DNA of 14,663 bases from NCBI GenBank assembly GCA_023434265.1, contig JAEYTA010000062.1, positions 1 to 14,663 on the forward strand. Reading direction: 5' to 3'. Every line of letters begins with the position of its first letter. Position 1 is the first letter of the stretch. Below the pieces are notes generated by a model. The model did not search any database and was not told the DNA's origin. It saw only the letters and a list, made by a program, of their open reading frames with translations. Positions 1 to 7,088 of the stretch are shown here, piece after piece. Source of the stretch: Pseudomonadota bacterium (GTDB lineage Bacteria > Pseudomonadota > Alphaproteobacteria > Caulobacterales > Caulobacteraceae). Both the position numbers and the translations under genes were made by a program.

Positions 1-157
1 TGCTGCGGCTCACGTCGAAGGCGACTAATCCTCGCGACCTTAATTCTCTCTACGGGATCTGTCCCTGTCCGGGCTCGAGGGCCTGGGCACACGGAGCCCA
101 CCTGGCTACCCAGGTCGAGAGGATTGAACAGTCCTTCACGGTCCTCGCGGCGCCGCC
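1..157 (+). ncRNA. ssrS: 6S RNA (probable), 5' edge near window start
   Basis: 6S RNA binds housekeeping RNA polymerase holoenzyme and mimics an open promoter. This stretch folds into a long irregular rod. Bases 29-39 pair with 113-123 with one mismatch, extended by 27-28 with 124-125. Bases 24-26 pair with 130-132, 20-21 with 133-134, 17-19 with 135-137 and 13-15 with 138-140. Inside lie a small hairpin (ACCTGG loop CCAGGT, about 99-114) and a large unpaired region around 40-65, as expected for the 6S central bubble. It sits directly upstream of the 5-formyltetrahydrofolate cyclo-ligase gene, the classic 6S neighbour across proteobacteria. The ends are estimated: the outermost pairing could run from about 5 to 156, and the 5' end may lie at or just before base 1. 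Another structured RNA is possible, but position and fold together favour 6S. Confidence 0.72.
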
Positions 158-170
158 ACCCTTCTCCTCC

Positions 171-270
171 TTGGTGCGCTATCGCTCGGCTCGCGGAGCC
201 TCGCTGCTTGAGCGCATTCCTCCCCCGCAGGGGGAGGGGGACCGTGCGAAGCATGGTGGAGGGGGCGACT
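171..270. repeat. Three-hairpin intergenic repeat element
   Basis: Three stem-loops stand in a row between the 6S RNA and the cyclo-ligase gene. TGCGCT at 175-180 pairs with AGCGCA at 211-216 and encloses GGCTC/GAGCC (188-192 with 196-200). CCTCCCCC at 219-226 pairs with GGGGGAGG at 230-237 around a GCA loop. ACCGTGC at 241-247 pairs with GCATGGT at 251-257 around GAA, with one G-T pair. The pattern of a C-run, GCA, a G-run and a following GAAGC hairpin resembles a repeat family scattered between genes of Caulobacterales and other alphaproteobacteria; this is recognised from memory, not by search. It may also help end 6S transcription, but there is no U-tract. Confidence 0.6.
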
Positions 271-300
271 CCCGCCCTTCCGATGCGCTACCTCTCCCCC

Positions 301-852
301 ATGACCGACAAGCGCGCCCTCCGCGCCGCCATGCGCGCCCGCCGCAAGGAACTCGCCGCGCTCTCCCTCGACGCCGCCGCCCGCGCCGCCTCGCACGCCG
401 CCGACCTGCCCCCGGGCCGCATCGTCGCCGTCTATCGCGCCATCGGCTCCGAGCTGGACGCCGACGCCGTCTCCCTCGCTCTTGAACGCGGCGGCCGCGA
501 ACTCTGCCTGCCCGTGGTCGTCGAGCGCGACGCCCCGATGATCTTCCGCCGCTGGCGCTTCGGCGATCCGCTGGAGCTCGACCTCGCGGGCGTCCCGGCG
601 CCGTTGCCGTTGGCCGAGGCGGTGACGCCCGACCTCATCCTCACGCCTCTGCTCGCCTTCGACGTGGCCGGCGGACGCCTCGGGCAGGGCGGCGGCTACT
701 ACGACCGCACCTTCGACGCCCTACCGGACGCGCTCCGCATCGGCTTCGCCTACGCCGGCCAGCAGGTCGCGCATCTTCCGCTGGAGCGGCACGACATCCG
801 CCTGCATGGCGTTCTGACCGAGACCGGCTATACCGCCGCGCGAAAGGTCTGA
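301..852 (+). CDS. 5-formyltetrahydrofolate cyclo-ligase (5-FCL, YgfA family)
   Basis: Cytosolic enzyme that converts 5-formyl-THF to 5,10-methenyl-THF using ATP, returning a dead-end folate to the one-carbon pool that also feeds purine synthesis. The product has 183 residues, normal for the family. The N-terminal region is basic (MTDKRALRAAMRARRKEL), as is usual. The family signature GRLGQGGGYYDR near residues 124-135 forms the nucleotide/folate site, and an LPLERHD segment with a VLTE end follows near the C-terminus. The frame stays open upstream to 124, but that would place coding sequence in the 6S RNA and the hairpin repeat, so the ATG at 301, where family similarity begins, is chosen; no Shine-Dalgarno is evident there. 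The gene is 6 bp upstream of the phosphodiesterase gene and probably co-transcribed with it. Function is confident; the start is less so. Confidence 0.9.
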   Translation: MTDKRALRAAMRARRKELAALSLDAAARAASHAADLPPGRIVAVYRAIGSELDADAVSLALERGGRELCLPVVVERDAPMIFRRWRFGDPLELDLAGVPAPLPLAEAVTPDLILTPLLAFDVAGGRLGQGGGYYDRTFDALPDALRIGFAYAGQQVAHLPLERHDIRLHGVLTETGYTAARKV

Positions 853-858
853 TCCCCC

Positions 859-1680
859 ATGCGTCTCGCGTTCTTCGGCGATGTGGTCGGCAAGTCCGGC
901 CGCGACGGCCTCTCCGACCACCTGCCCGCGCTCAAGCGCGACCTGAAGCTCGACTTCGTGGTGGTCAACGCCGAGAACGCCGCCGGCGGCTTCGGCATCA
1001 CCGAAAACACCGCCAACGACCTGTTCATGGCGGGAGCGGACTGCCTGACGCTCGGCAACCACAGCTGGGACCAGCGCGAAGCCCTGACCTACATCGTGCG
1101 CGAACCGCGCCTGATCCGGCCGCTCAACTACCCCCGCCTGATGGACGCCCCCGGGGCCGGGGCCAACCTGTTCGAGACCCACTCGGGCCGGCAGGTGCTT
1201 GTCATGAACGTGCTGGGCCGGGTGCACATGGACCCGATGGACGACCCGTTCAGCGCCGTCGAGAAGGAGCTCGCCGCCTGTCCGATGGGCATGGCGGCGG
1301 ACGCCATCATCGTCGACGTGCACGCCGAGGCGACCTCCGAGAAGATGGCCATGGGCCATTTCTGCGACGGCCGCGCCTCGCTGGTGGTCGGCACCCACAC
1401 CCATGTCCCGACCGCCGACTGTCAGATTCTGCCGGGCGGCACCGCCTATCAGACCGACGCCGGCGGCTGCTGCGACTACGACTCGGTGATCGGCAACGAG
1501 AAGGAAGAGCCGCTCCGCCGCTTCACCACCCGCCTGTCGGGCGGCCGCTACACCCCCGCCCACGGCCCGGCGACCATCTGCGGCGTCTACGTCGAGACCG
1601 ACGACCGCACCGGCCTGGCCACGCGGGTCGAACCGATCCGCGTCGGCGGACGACTGAGCCAAGCCATCCCCGTCGTCTGA
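859..1680 (+). CDS. YmdB/TIGR00282-family metallophosphoesterase
   Basis: Calcineurin-like metallophosphoesterase of the YmdB type, 273 residues, the family's usual length. Bacillus YmdB is a 2',3'-cyclic nucleotide phosphodiesterase linked to RNA turnover and biofilm choice; the substrate here is unknown. All expected dinuclear metal ligands are visible at matching spacing: D8 in FGDVVG, E39 and N40 in NAENAAGG, N67 and H68 in GNHSWD, H155 in VDVHAEATSEK, and H180 and H182 in GTHTHVPTAD. There is no signal peptide or membrane segment, so it is cytosolic. It begins 6 bp after the 5-FCL stop, with no strong ribosome-binding site, which suggests the two are translated from one message. The pairing of 5-FCL with a ymdB-like gene behind 6S RNA looks like an alphaproteobacterial arrangement, an inference from memory. 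Confidence 0.9.
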   Translation: MRLAFFGDVVGKSGRDGLSDHLPALKRDLKLDFVVVNAENAAGGFGITENTANDLFMAGADCLTLGNHSWDQREALTYIVREPRLIRPLNYPRLMDAPGAGANLFETHSGRQVLVMNVLGRVHMDPMDDPFSAVEKELAACPMGMAADAIIVDVHAEATSEKMAMGHFCDGRASLVVGTHTHVPTADCQILPGGTAYQTDAGGCCDYDSVIGNEKEEPLRRFTTRLSGGRYTPAHGPATICGVYVETDDRTGLATRVEPIRVGGRLSQAIPVV

Positions 1681-1692
1681 TCTGCATCCAAC

Positions 1693-1733
1693 GGCTCCGC
1701 TCGCGGCCTCTCACCGCGAGACGACACGGAGCC
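1693..1733 (+). promoter_or_regulatory. Strong hairpin that buries the ribosome-binding site of the DUF5694 gene
   Basis: GGCTCCG (1693-1699) pairs perfectly with CGGAGCC (1727-1733), and CTCGCGG (1700-1706) pairs perfectly with CCGCGAG (1714-1720) around a 7-nt loop. That gives 14 pairs with a 6-nt one-sided bulge at 1721-1726. The only Shine-Dalgarno-like sequence before the ATG at 1738 is GGAG at 1728-1731, 6 nt away, and it lies in the outer stem. The structure could control translation (thermosensor or protein-controlled) or mark the end of the upstream transcript, although no U-run follows. Confidence 0.55.
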
Positions 1734-1737
1734 TGCG

Positions 1738-2568
1738 ATGCTGAAGATCCTCGCCGCCCTCGCGGCCTTCGTCCTGCCGACCGCGGCTCTCGCCCAGACG
1801 GCGGAGCCGGAGCCGGTCGAGGTGATGATCCTCGGGACCTACCACATGTCCAACCCGGGGCAGGACCTGCACAACGCCCGCATCGATCCGGTCACCACGC
1901 CCGAAAAGCAGGCACAGCTGGAAGCCGTCGCCGAGGCGCTCGCGCGCTTCCGGCCCACCGCCGTAGCGGTCGAACGCGTCGCCCGCGACCCGGCGACGAT
2001 GCTGGACCCCCGTTACCCCGCCTTCACCCCGGCCGATCTGCTCGCCAATCCCGACGAGCGGGTCCAGGTCGGTTACCGGCTGGCGCATCGCCTCGGCCTC
2101 GAGCGGGTCTATGCCATCGACGAACAGGACCGCGAGGGCCAGCCTTCCTACTTCCCCTTCGAGGACGTCCAGCGCTGGGTCGAGGCCCACGGCGAGTCCG
2201 GGCGGCTCGGCGCCATGCACGAAGAGGTCGCCGCCATGCTCGCCGACCTCGAACAGCGGCAGGCGACGGAAACCGTCGGCCAGCTGCTGGCCCGGATCAA
2301 TGCGCCCGACCGGGTGCTGCGGGACCAGGGCTTCTACGCCCGCCTGATGAGCTTCGGCGCCGGCGACGACCAGCCGGGCGCGGTTCTGAACGCCCGCTGG
2401 TACGCCCGCAACGCCCAGATCTTCGCCCGCTTGTTGCAGATCGCGCGGCCCGGCGACCGCATCGTCGTCGTCTACGGCTCGGGCCACAACTACTGGCTCC
2501 GGCAGATGGTCGAAACCACGCCCGGTTTCCACCTTGTAGAGTCGCGCGACTACCTGCCGACGCCGTGA
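1738..2568 (+). CDS. Exported DUF5694-type protein of the TraB/TIKI-like superfamily
   Basis: 276 residues. A signal peptide is clear: a short basic start, a hydrophobic core and ALA before Q20, so the mature protein is probably periplasmic. The mature part opens with a strand and GTYH at 33-36, has a conserved-looking glutamate at E79 (AVAVER), and closes with VVVYGSGHNYWLRQ near 243-256. The paired G-x-x-H motifs with a buried glutamate are typical of the TraB/TIKI/ChaN-like fold, some members of which are metal-dependent proteases. The LGTYHMSNPGQD start matches what I recall of DUF5694. The biochemical role is unknown. It lies 57 bp after the phosphodiesterase gene behind the hairpin at 1693-1733, so expression may be uncoupled from that gene. 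Family placement is from motif memory only. Confidence 0.75.
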   Translation: MLKILAALAAFVLPTAALAQTAEPEPVEVMILGTYHMSNPGQDLHNARIDPVTTPEKQAQLEAVAEALARFRPTAVAVERVARDPATMLDPRYPAFTPADLLANPDERVQVGYRLAHRLGLERVYAIDEQDREGQPSYFPFEDVQRWVEAHGESGRLGAMHEEVAAMLADLEQRQATETVGQLLARINAPDRVLRDQGFYARLMSFGAGDDQPGAVLNARWYARNAQIFARLLQIARPGDRIVVVYGSGHNYWLRQMVETTPGFHLVESRDYLPTP

Positions 2569-2679
2569 GGGCGGGCCCGGACATCGGGACGCCGCGCGCC
2601 CTCGTAGACCTTGTCTCGGCTTTCCAGCCGCGAAGTCGCGGAAATCCACCCCCGGATATCCACCTTTTCGCGGCCGGCT
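2569..2679. other. Convergent intergenic spacer with two weak hairpins
   Basis: The 111 bp lie between the stops of the DUF5694 gene (+) and the alkaline phosphatase gene (-). They hold a short stem (CCGC at 2628-2631 with GCGG at 2638-2641). A second stem, CCGGC/GCCGG at 2674-2688, runs into the phosphatase stop. Neither has a U-run in the right direction, so they are poor intrinsic terminators. No credible small gene is seen. Confidence 0.4.
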
Positions 2680-4248
2680 TCAGGCCGGAATCACCCGCCC
2701 GTCGCCGCTCTCCACCGCATAGACCGCCCGCGTCGTCAGGGTCCCGTTCCGCTCCGAAACCTTGTCCAGCACCTTGAACTCCGCCCGCCACGCCTCCGGC
2801 GTCACGTCGCAGACGACATAGCCGCGCTGGGCGTTGTTGAACTTCAGGAACGGGTTGTCGGCTAGGTACTGCCGCCCGGTCGGCCGCTGGTCGACGCCGT
2901 CCCCCGACGAGCTGATCGAGGTGGTGACGAACTCCGCCGCCACCGGCCGTCCCTCCGGGTTGCGGCTGTCGCGGTGCAGTTCGCCGGCGTAGTTCTGGTG
3001 CTCGTCCCCGGTCAGCACCACCACATCGCCGATGCGGCGCTGATGCAGCCGGTCCAGCAGCCGCTGGCGCGGAATGCGGTAACCGGCCCAGGTGTCCAGG
3101 TTGAACCCCGTCTCCGGGCCCTCCCGGCGATCCAGATCCATGATCATGATCTGCTGCGCCAGCACCCTCCAGCGCGCCCGCGAGCGATCGAGGTTCCGGT
3201 ACAGCCACTGCTCCTGCGCCTCCCCCAGCACCTGCACCGCGGCGTCGTTCACGCCGTCGCAGGTCGTGGCCCAGCTGTCGCCGCACGGCTGGTCCGAGCG
3301 ATAGGACCGCGTGTCGAGGAAGTTCAGGTCCAGCAGGTCGCCCCACGCCGCCTGCCGGTAGAGCTGCATCTCCGCGCCCCGCGGGAAGGCCGAGCGCCGC
3401 AGCGGCATATGCTCGTAGAAGGCCTGGGCCGCGGCCTGTCGGCGCAGCAGGAACATCTCCGGCGGCACGCCGTCGTCGTGGGCGGCCACCCAGTTGTTGG
3501 CCACCTCGTGGTCGTCCCAGGTGACGAACCACGCCGCCGCCGCATGGCTGGCCTGCAGGTCCGCATCCATCTTGTACTGGGCGTACCGCCGCCGGTAGTC
3601 GTCGAGGCTGTAGATCTCGCCGCCGAGGTGCTGGCGCGGATTCTCCATCGTCCCGCCCGAACCGGTGTAGGTCCGGCTGCCGCGCCCTTCGTAGATGTAG
3701 TCGCCGTAGCAGTAGACGAAGTCGAAATCCTCGGCCGCCGCCTTCCGGTGTGCGGTGTAGAAACCCTGCTCGTAGGCCTGACAGCCCAGCACGCCGAAGC
3801 GCGCCCGCGCGACCGATGCGCCCGGCGCCGGGGCGGTCTTGGCGCGCCCCGCCGGCGTGCGTTCGGCGCCGGCCGTGAAGCGGTAGAAATATTCCCGCCC
3901 GGGCTCCAGACCCTCGACCTCGACATGGACGGCGTGGCCCAGTTCCGGGCGGGCGACGGCCTCGCCGCGCCGGACCACGTTCGACAGGCTGCGGTCGGTC
4001 CCGACCTCCCAGCGCACCGGCACCGGGGCCGACGGCATGCCATGGCCCGGCTCCAGCGGGCGCGGGGCCAGTCGCGTCCAGATCACGAAGCCGTCCGGCG
4101 TCGGGTCGCCGGCGGCGATGCCCAGCTGGAACGGGTATTCCGCGAACACCGGGTCGGCCAGCGCCTGCCGCCCGGAGCCCAGCACCACGCCGCCGGCGCC
4201 CAGCGCCAGCATCAGTCCCCGGCGGGATACGGAATCGGGCAGGCGCAT
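2680..4248 (-). CDS. phoD: PhoD-type alkaline phosphatase/phosphodiesterase, Tat-exported
   Basis: Secreted calcium/iron-dependent phosphomonoesterase/diesterase of the PhoD family, 522 residues, normal length. The N-terminus carries a twin-arginine signal (SRRGLMLALG, R9-R10) with likely cleavage after ALA at residue 31. A fibronectin-like PhoD N-terminal domain follows (GDPTPDGFVIWTRL; EVEGLEPGREYFYRF), then the metallophosphatase core with GCQ, YCYGDYIYE, TWDDHEVANN and LTGDEHQNYAGE, the expected metal ligands. The start is the ATG at 4248, because GAGGAG at 4260-4255 is spaced 6 nt from it; a GTG one codon upstream is the alternative. It follows the small lipoprotein gene by about 50 bp on the same strand. 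A 13-bp palindrome, GGTCGG-C-CCGACC (4266-4278), lies just upstream of the ribosome-binding site. I saw no convincing Pho box. The symbol reflects the family. Confidence 0.9.
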   Translation of the reverse strand: MRLPDSVSRRGLMLALGAGGVVLGSGRQALADPVFAEYPFQLGIAAGDPTPDGFVIWTRLAPRPLEPGHGMPSAPVPVRWEVGTDRSLSNVVRRGEAVARPELGHAVHVEVEGLEPGREYFYRFTAGAERTPAGRAKTAPAPGASVARARFGVLGCQAYEQGFYTAHRKAAAEDFDFVYCYGDYIYEGRGSRTYTGSGGTMENPRQHLGGEIYSLDDYRRRYAQYKMDADLQASHAAAAWFVTWDDHEVANNWVAAHDDGVPPEMFLLRRQAAAQAFYEHMPLRRSAFPRGAEMQLYRQAAWGDLLDLNFLDTRSYRSDQPCGDSWATTCDGVNDAAVQVLGEAQEQWLYRNLDRSRARWRVLAQQIMIMDLDRREGPETGFNLDTWAGYRIPRQRLLDRLHQRRIGDVVVLTGDEHQNYAGELHRDSRNPEGRPVAAEFVTTSISSSGDGVDQRPTGRQYLADNPFLKFNNAQRGYVVCDVTPEAWRAEFKVLDKVSERNGTLTTRAVYAVESGDGRVIPA

Positions 4249-4300
4249 CACGGTCTCCTCGGCGGGGTCGGCCCGACCTAGCCCGGAAATGTGACGCTCG

Positions 4301-4627
4301 TCACCCGGCTGGCCGCCACGCTTCGAGTTCCGCGATGCGGCCGCGGTGCGCGTCGCGGGACGCCTCGGCGAGGCGGCGGGCCTCCGGGGCCTTGGCCTGG
4401 ACCAGCGCCGCCTCCGCGGCGGCGAGCGCCTGCCTCTCGGCTGTCAGCAGGCGCGCCACCACTGCGCTGTCCGGATCGGACGCCGAGACGGGGCCAAGCG
4501 CCGTCTCCTTCGTCACCGCGGCGTGGTTGGCCGCCGCCGTTTCGCGCAGGGCGCTCTCGACCGGATCGCCGCCGCCCTCGCAACTGACCAGCGTCAGCGC
4601 CGCCACGGCGACGACCGCGGCCCGCAT
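4301..4627 (-). CDS. Small lipoprotein, DUF305-like C-terminal half, coupled to purL
   Basis: 108-residue protein beginning MRAAVVAVAALTLVSC, with a lipobox (LVSC, C16) after a hydrophobic stretch, so a lipid-anchored envelope protein is expected. The rest is alanine-rich and helical. The C-terminal part (PEARRLAEASRDAHRGRIAEL) resembles the end of DUF305 proteins, which read roughly 'PEVRxLAxxIxxxQxxEIxxM', but the His-His metal motif of that family is missing. I call this only a likeness. The ATG overlaps the purL stop by one base (TGATG at 4629-4625), so translation is probably coupled to purL. Nothing about the protein suggests a role in purine synthesis, so the link may be one of expression only. 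The gene is real on the evidence of its lipobox, overlap and position; its function is unknown. Confidence 0.75.
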   Translation of the reverse strand: MRAAVVAVAALTLVSCEGGGDPVESALRETAAANHAAVTKETALGPVSASDPDSAVVARLLTAERQALAAAEAALVQAKAPEARRLAEASRDAHRGRIAELEAWRPAG

Positions 4628-6843
4628 CAGGCGCGGCCCTCGATCCACGTCGGAAGCCAGCCCTCGTGCGCGGCCCGCAGACGGTCCAGCGGCATGCGGA
4701 ACAGCTCGCCCTTGGGTCCGTTCGAGGCGAAGTCGCGGCCCTTGGCGCGGCCGACCACCGAGGCGTGCAGCCCCGCCGCCTGCGCCCTGGCGATCAGGCC
4801 CGCGGCGTCCGTCACGGCCGCCAGATAGCGGGCCTGGTCCTCGCCGAACAGCAGGACCTGGGCATGCGTGGTCGATGTGGCGTCCAGCTCCACGCCCACA
4901 TCCGCCGCCAGCGCCATGTCCGCCGCCGCGCCGATCAGGCCGCCGTCCGACAGGTCGTGCACGCAGGTCAGCTCGCCGGCCTCGATCAGGCCGCGCACGA
5001 AGTCGCCGGTCTTCCTCTCCAGCGCGAGGTCGACCGGCGGCGGCGCGCCGTCCTCGCGGCCCAGCACCTCGCGCAGATAGATCGACGAGCCCAGCTCGCC
5101 GACCGTCTCGCCGATCAGCACCAGCACCTCGCCCTCGACCATGCCGCCGAAGCCGGCGACCACGTCGTAGTTGGGCAACAGACCCACCGCGCCCACCGTC
5201 GGGGTCGGCGGAATGGCGACGCCGTTGGTCTCGTTGTAGAGCGACACGTTCCCGGACACGACCGGGAAGTCCAGCTCGCGGCAGGCCTCGGCCATGCCGT
5301 CGATGGCGCGCACGATCTGGCCCATGATCTCGGGCCGCTGGGGATTGCCGAAGTTGAGGTTGTCGGTGATGGCGATCGGCCGCGCGCCGACCGCGGTCAG
5401 GTTGCGCCAGGCCTCCGCCACGCACTGCTTGCCGCCCTCGTAGGGGTCCGCCTGCACATAACGGGGGGTGCAGTCCGAGGTCACGGCCAGACCCTTGTCC
5501 GTGCCATGCACCCGCACCACCCCGGCGTCGGCGGCGGTGGCCGAATCGTGCAGCGTGTCGGCCATGACGTGGCGGTCGTACTGCTCCCAGATCCACCGCT
5601 TGGACGCCATGTCCGGGCAGCACACCACCTTCAGCACCGCCTCGTTCCAGTCCGCCGGCGCCGGGACGTCCTTCGGGTCGAGACGCGGTTGCAGCTCCGG
5701 CTGCACCCATGGCCGGTCGTACATCGGGGCGTCGTCGAACAGCGGCGCCAACGGCACGTCGCAGACCGTCTCGCCGTGATGCTTCAGCACCAGCCGGCCG
5801 GTGTCGGTGGTCTGGCCGATGACGGCGGCGTCGAGGCCCCACTTCCGGAAGATGCGGTAACCGTCCTCTTCGCGTCCCGGCTTCAGCACCGCCAGCATCC
5901 GCTCCTGGCTCTCCGAGAGCATCATCTCGTAGGCCGTCATGCCCTCCTCGCGCTGGGGCACGGCGTCCATGTTCAGCTCGATGCCGACGCCGCCCTTGCC
6001 GGCCATCTCGACCGACGACGAGGTCAGGCCGGCCGCGCCCATGTCCTGGATCGCCGCCACGGCGCCCGAGGCCATCAGCTCCAGCGTCGCCTCGATCAGC
6101 AGCTTCTCGGCGAAGGGGTCGCCGACCTGCACCGTCGGGCGCTTCTCGTCGGAGTCCTCGTCGAACTCGGCCGAGGCCATGGTCGCGCCGTGGATGCCGT
6201 CGCGGCCGGTCTTCGATCCGAAATAGACCACCGACAGGCCCGGCGCCGGCGCGGCCGAATAGAAGATGCCGTCGGCCCTGGCCAGGCCGACGCACATGGC
6301 GTTGACGAGGATGTTGCCGTTGTAGCCGGCGTGGAAATTGGTCTCGCCCGCCACGGTGGGCACGCCGACGCAGTTGCCGTAGCCGCCGATGCCCGAGACG
6401 ACGCCCGAGACCAGCCGCTTCGTCTTCTCGTGCGACGGATCTCCGAAGCGCAGCGCGTTCAGCAGCGCCACCGGCCGGGCGCCCATGGTGAAAACGTCGC
6501 GCATGATGCCGCCCACGCCGGTCGCCGCGCCCTGGTAGGGCTCGATGTAGGATGGGTGGTTGTGGCTCTCCATCTTGAAGATGCAGGCGTCGCCGTCGTC
6601 GATGTCGATCACCCCGGCGTTCTCGCCCGGCCCGCAGATCACCCGAGGTCCCTTGGTCGGGAACTTGCCGAGATGGATCTTCGACGACTTGTAGGAGCAG
6701 TGCTCCGACCACATCACCGAGAAGACGCCCAGCTCGACCTGGTTCGGCTCGCGGCCCAGCCGGTCGAGGATCACCTGGTACTCGTTCGGTGCCAGGCCGT
6801 ATTCGGCGGCCAGTTCGGCCATGGTCTTCTGGGGAGCGCTCAT
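4627..6843 (-). CDS. purL: Phosphoribosylformylglycinamidine synthase subunit PurL (small form)
   Basis: Synthetase subunit of FGAM synthase, step four of purine synthesis: FGAR plus ATP and ammonia gives FGAM. At 738 residues it is the short form, which needs PurQ (glutaminase) and PurS; both genes are in this window. Diagnostic segments are VMWSEHCSYKSSK (N-terminal), GPGENAGVIDIDDGDACIFK, MESHNHPSYIEPYQGAATGV and GGIMRDVFTMGARP, followed by a second AIRS-like half with DNLNFGNPQRPE, VSGNVSLYNE and VHDLSDGG. The ATG at 6843 has no Shine-Dalgarno; the predicted -10 element ends 8 nt before it, so the message is probably leaderless or nearly so. The stop overlaps the start of the small lipoprotein gene. 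The gene lies far from purQ, with unrelated genes of both strands between. Confidence 0.97.
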   Translation of the reverse strand: MSAPQKTMAELAAEYGLAPNEYQVILDRLGREPNQVELGVFSVMWSEHCSYKSSKIHLGKFPTKGPRVICGPGENAGVIDIDDGDACIFKMESHNHPSYIEPYQGAATGVGGIMRDVFTMGARPVALLNALRFGDPSHEKTKRLVSGVVSGIGGYGNCVGVPTVAGETNFHAGYNGNILVNAMCVGLARADGIFYSAAPAPGLSVVYFGSKTGRDGIHGATMASAEFDEDSDEKRPTVQVGDPFAEKLLIEATLELMASGAVAAIQDMGAAGLTSSSVEMAGKGGVGIELNMDAVPQREEGMTAYEMMLSESQERMLAVLKPGREEDGYRIFRKWGLDAAVIGQTTDTGRLVLKHHGETVCDVPLAPLFDDAPMYDRPWVQPELQPRLDPKDVPAPADWNEAVLKVVCCPDMASKRWIWEQYDRHVMADTLHDSATAADAGVVRVHGTDKGLAVTSDCTPRYVQADPYEGGKQCVAEAWRNLTAVGARPIAITDNLNFGNPQRPEIMGQIVRAIDGMAEACRELDFPVVSGNVSLYNETNGVAIPPTPTVGAVGLLPNYDVVAGFGGMVEGEVLVLIGETVGELGSSIYLREVLGREDGAPPPVDLALERKTGDFVRGLIEAGELTCVHDLSDGGLIGAAADMALAADVGVELDATSTTHAQVLLFGEDQARYLAAVTDAAGLIARAQAAGLHASVVGRAKGRDFASNGPKGELFRMPLDRLRAAHEGWLPTWIEGRA

Positions 6844-6851
6844 GGCCGCGC

Positions 6852-6880
6852 CTCATAGCGGCAGATGGGAGTCGTGTCAG
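6852..6880 (-). promoter_or_regulatory. Predicted purL promoter, near-leaderless, with a GANTC site in the spacer
   Basis: Reading the minus strand: CTGACAC (6880-6874), 14 nt, GCTATGAG (6859-6852), then 8 nt to the purL ATG. This fits the Caulobacter housekeeping pattern TTGACGS-N10-14-GCTANAWC with a few mismatches. The expected transcription start is at or within about 3 nt of the ATG. A GANTC (CcrM methylation) site lies at 6869-6873, between the two elements. The purQ promoter at 10892-10920 has the same geometry. Confidence 0.55.
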
Positions 6881-6887
6881 CCTCGGC

Positions 6888-6912
6888 GGAACATCGCCGC
6901 CGTCGCGTCATT
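6888..6912 (+). promoter_or_regulatory. Possible EcfG-type (general stress) promoter
   Basis: GGAAC at 6888-6892, 16 nt, then CATT at 6909-6912, close to the alphaproteobacterial EcfG/SigT pattern GGAAC-N16/17-CGTT with one mismatch. The -10-like tetramer starts 33 nt before the ATG at 6942, and AAGGAGG follows at 6930-6936. It is back-to-back with the purL promoter. A similar element sits 32 nt before the ATG at 8263. Confidence 0.4.
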
Positions 6913-6941
6913 TGAAACCATCGAAGCTGAAGGAGGCTCCG

Positions 6942-7088
6942 ATGACCGACCAGCCGATCGACCCCGCCGCCACGCCCGAGGACCCGGACGCGCCCGAGAT
7001 CGCCGCCGACGACGCCGGGGCCAGCGCCGTCGCCGAGCGCCTCGCCAGGCAGGCCGCGCACGACGACGCCGACGGGGAGGATGCCTGA
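6942..7088 (+). CDS. Small acidic disordered protein (48 aa), unknown function
   Basis: 48 residues starting MTDQPIDPAATPEDPDAPE, rich in Asp, Ala, Glu and Pro, with a short possible helix (SAVAERLARQAAH) and an acidic end. It has no membrane segment, cysteines or known motif, so it is probably disordered and cytosolic. It is a credible gene because AAGGAGG at 6930-6936 is spaced 5 nt from the ATG and its stop overlaps the start of the next gene (TGATG, 7086-7090). A possible EcfG-type promoter lies upstream at 6888-6912. Not recognised; a stress-related role is only suggested by that promoter. Confidence 0.6.
   Translation: MTDQPIDPAATPEDPDAPEIAADDAGASAVAERLARQAAHDDADGEDA

Noticed and set aside
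124..300. Upstream extension of the 5-FCL frame
   Set aside because: Runs through the end of the 6S RNA and the hairpin repeat; family similarity starts at the ATG at 301.
2674..2688. CCGGC/GCCGG hairpin as a terminator for phoD
   Set aside because: Only five pairs, overlaps the stop codon, and is followed by A rather than U on the phoD strand.
2974..4281. 435-codon plus-strand open frame
   Set aside because: Antisense to the phoD-type gene; Arg/His/Val-rich low-complexity translation with no domain, as expected in GC-rich DNA.
4252..4300. Pho box upstream of the PhoD-type gene
   Set aside because: Only one half-like TCACA segment is present; the direct-repeat structure is missing. The 13-bp palindrome at 4266-4278 is noted under phoD.
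4666..6858. 730-codon plus-strand open frame
   Set aside because: Exact antisense shadow of purL, rich in His, Arg and Gln with no recognisable motif.
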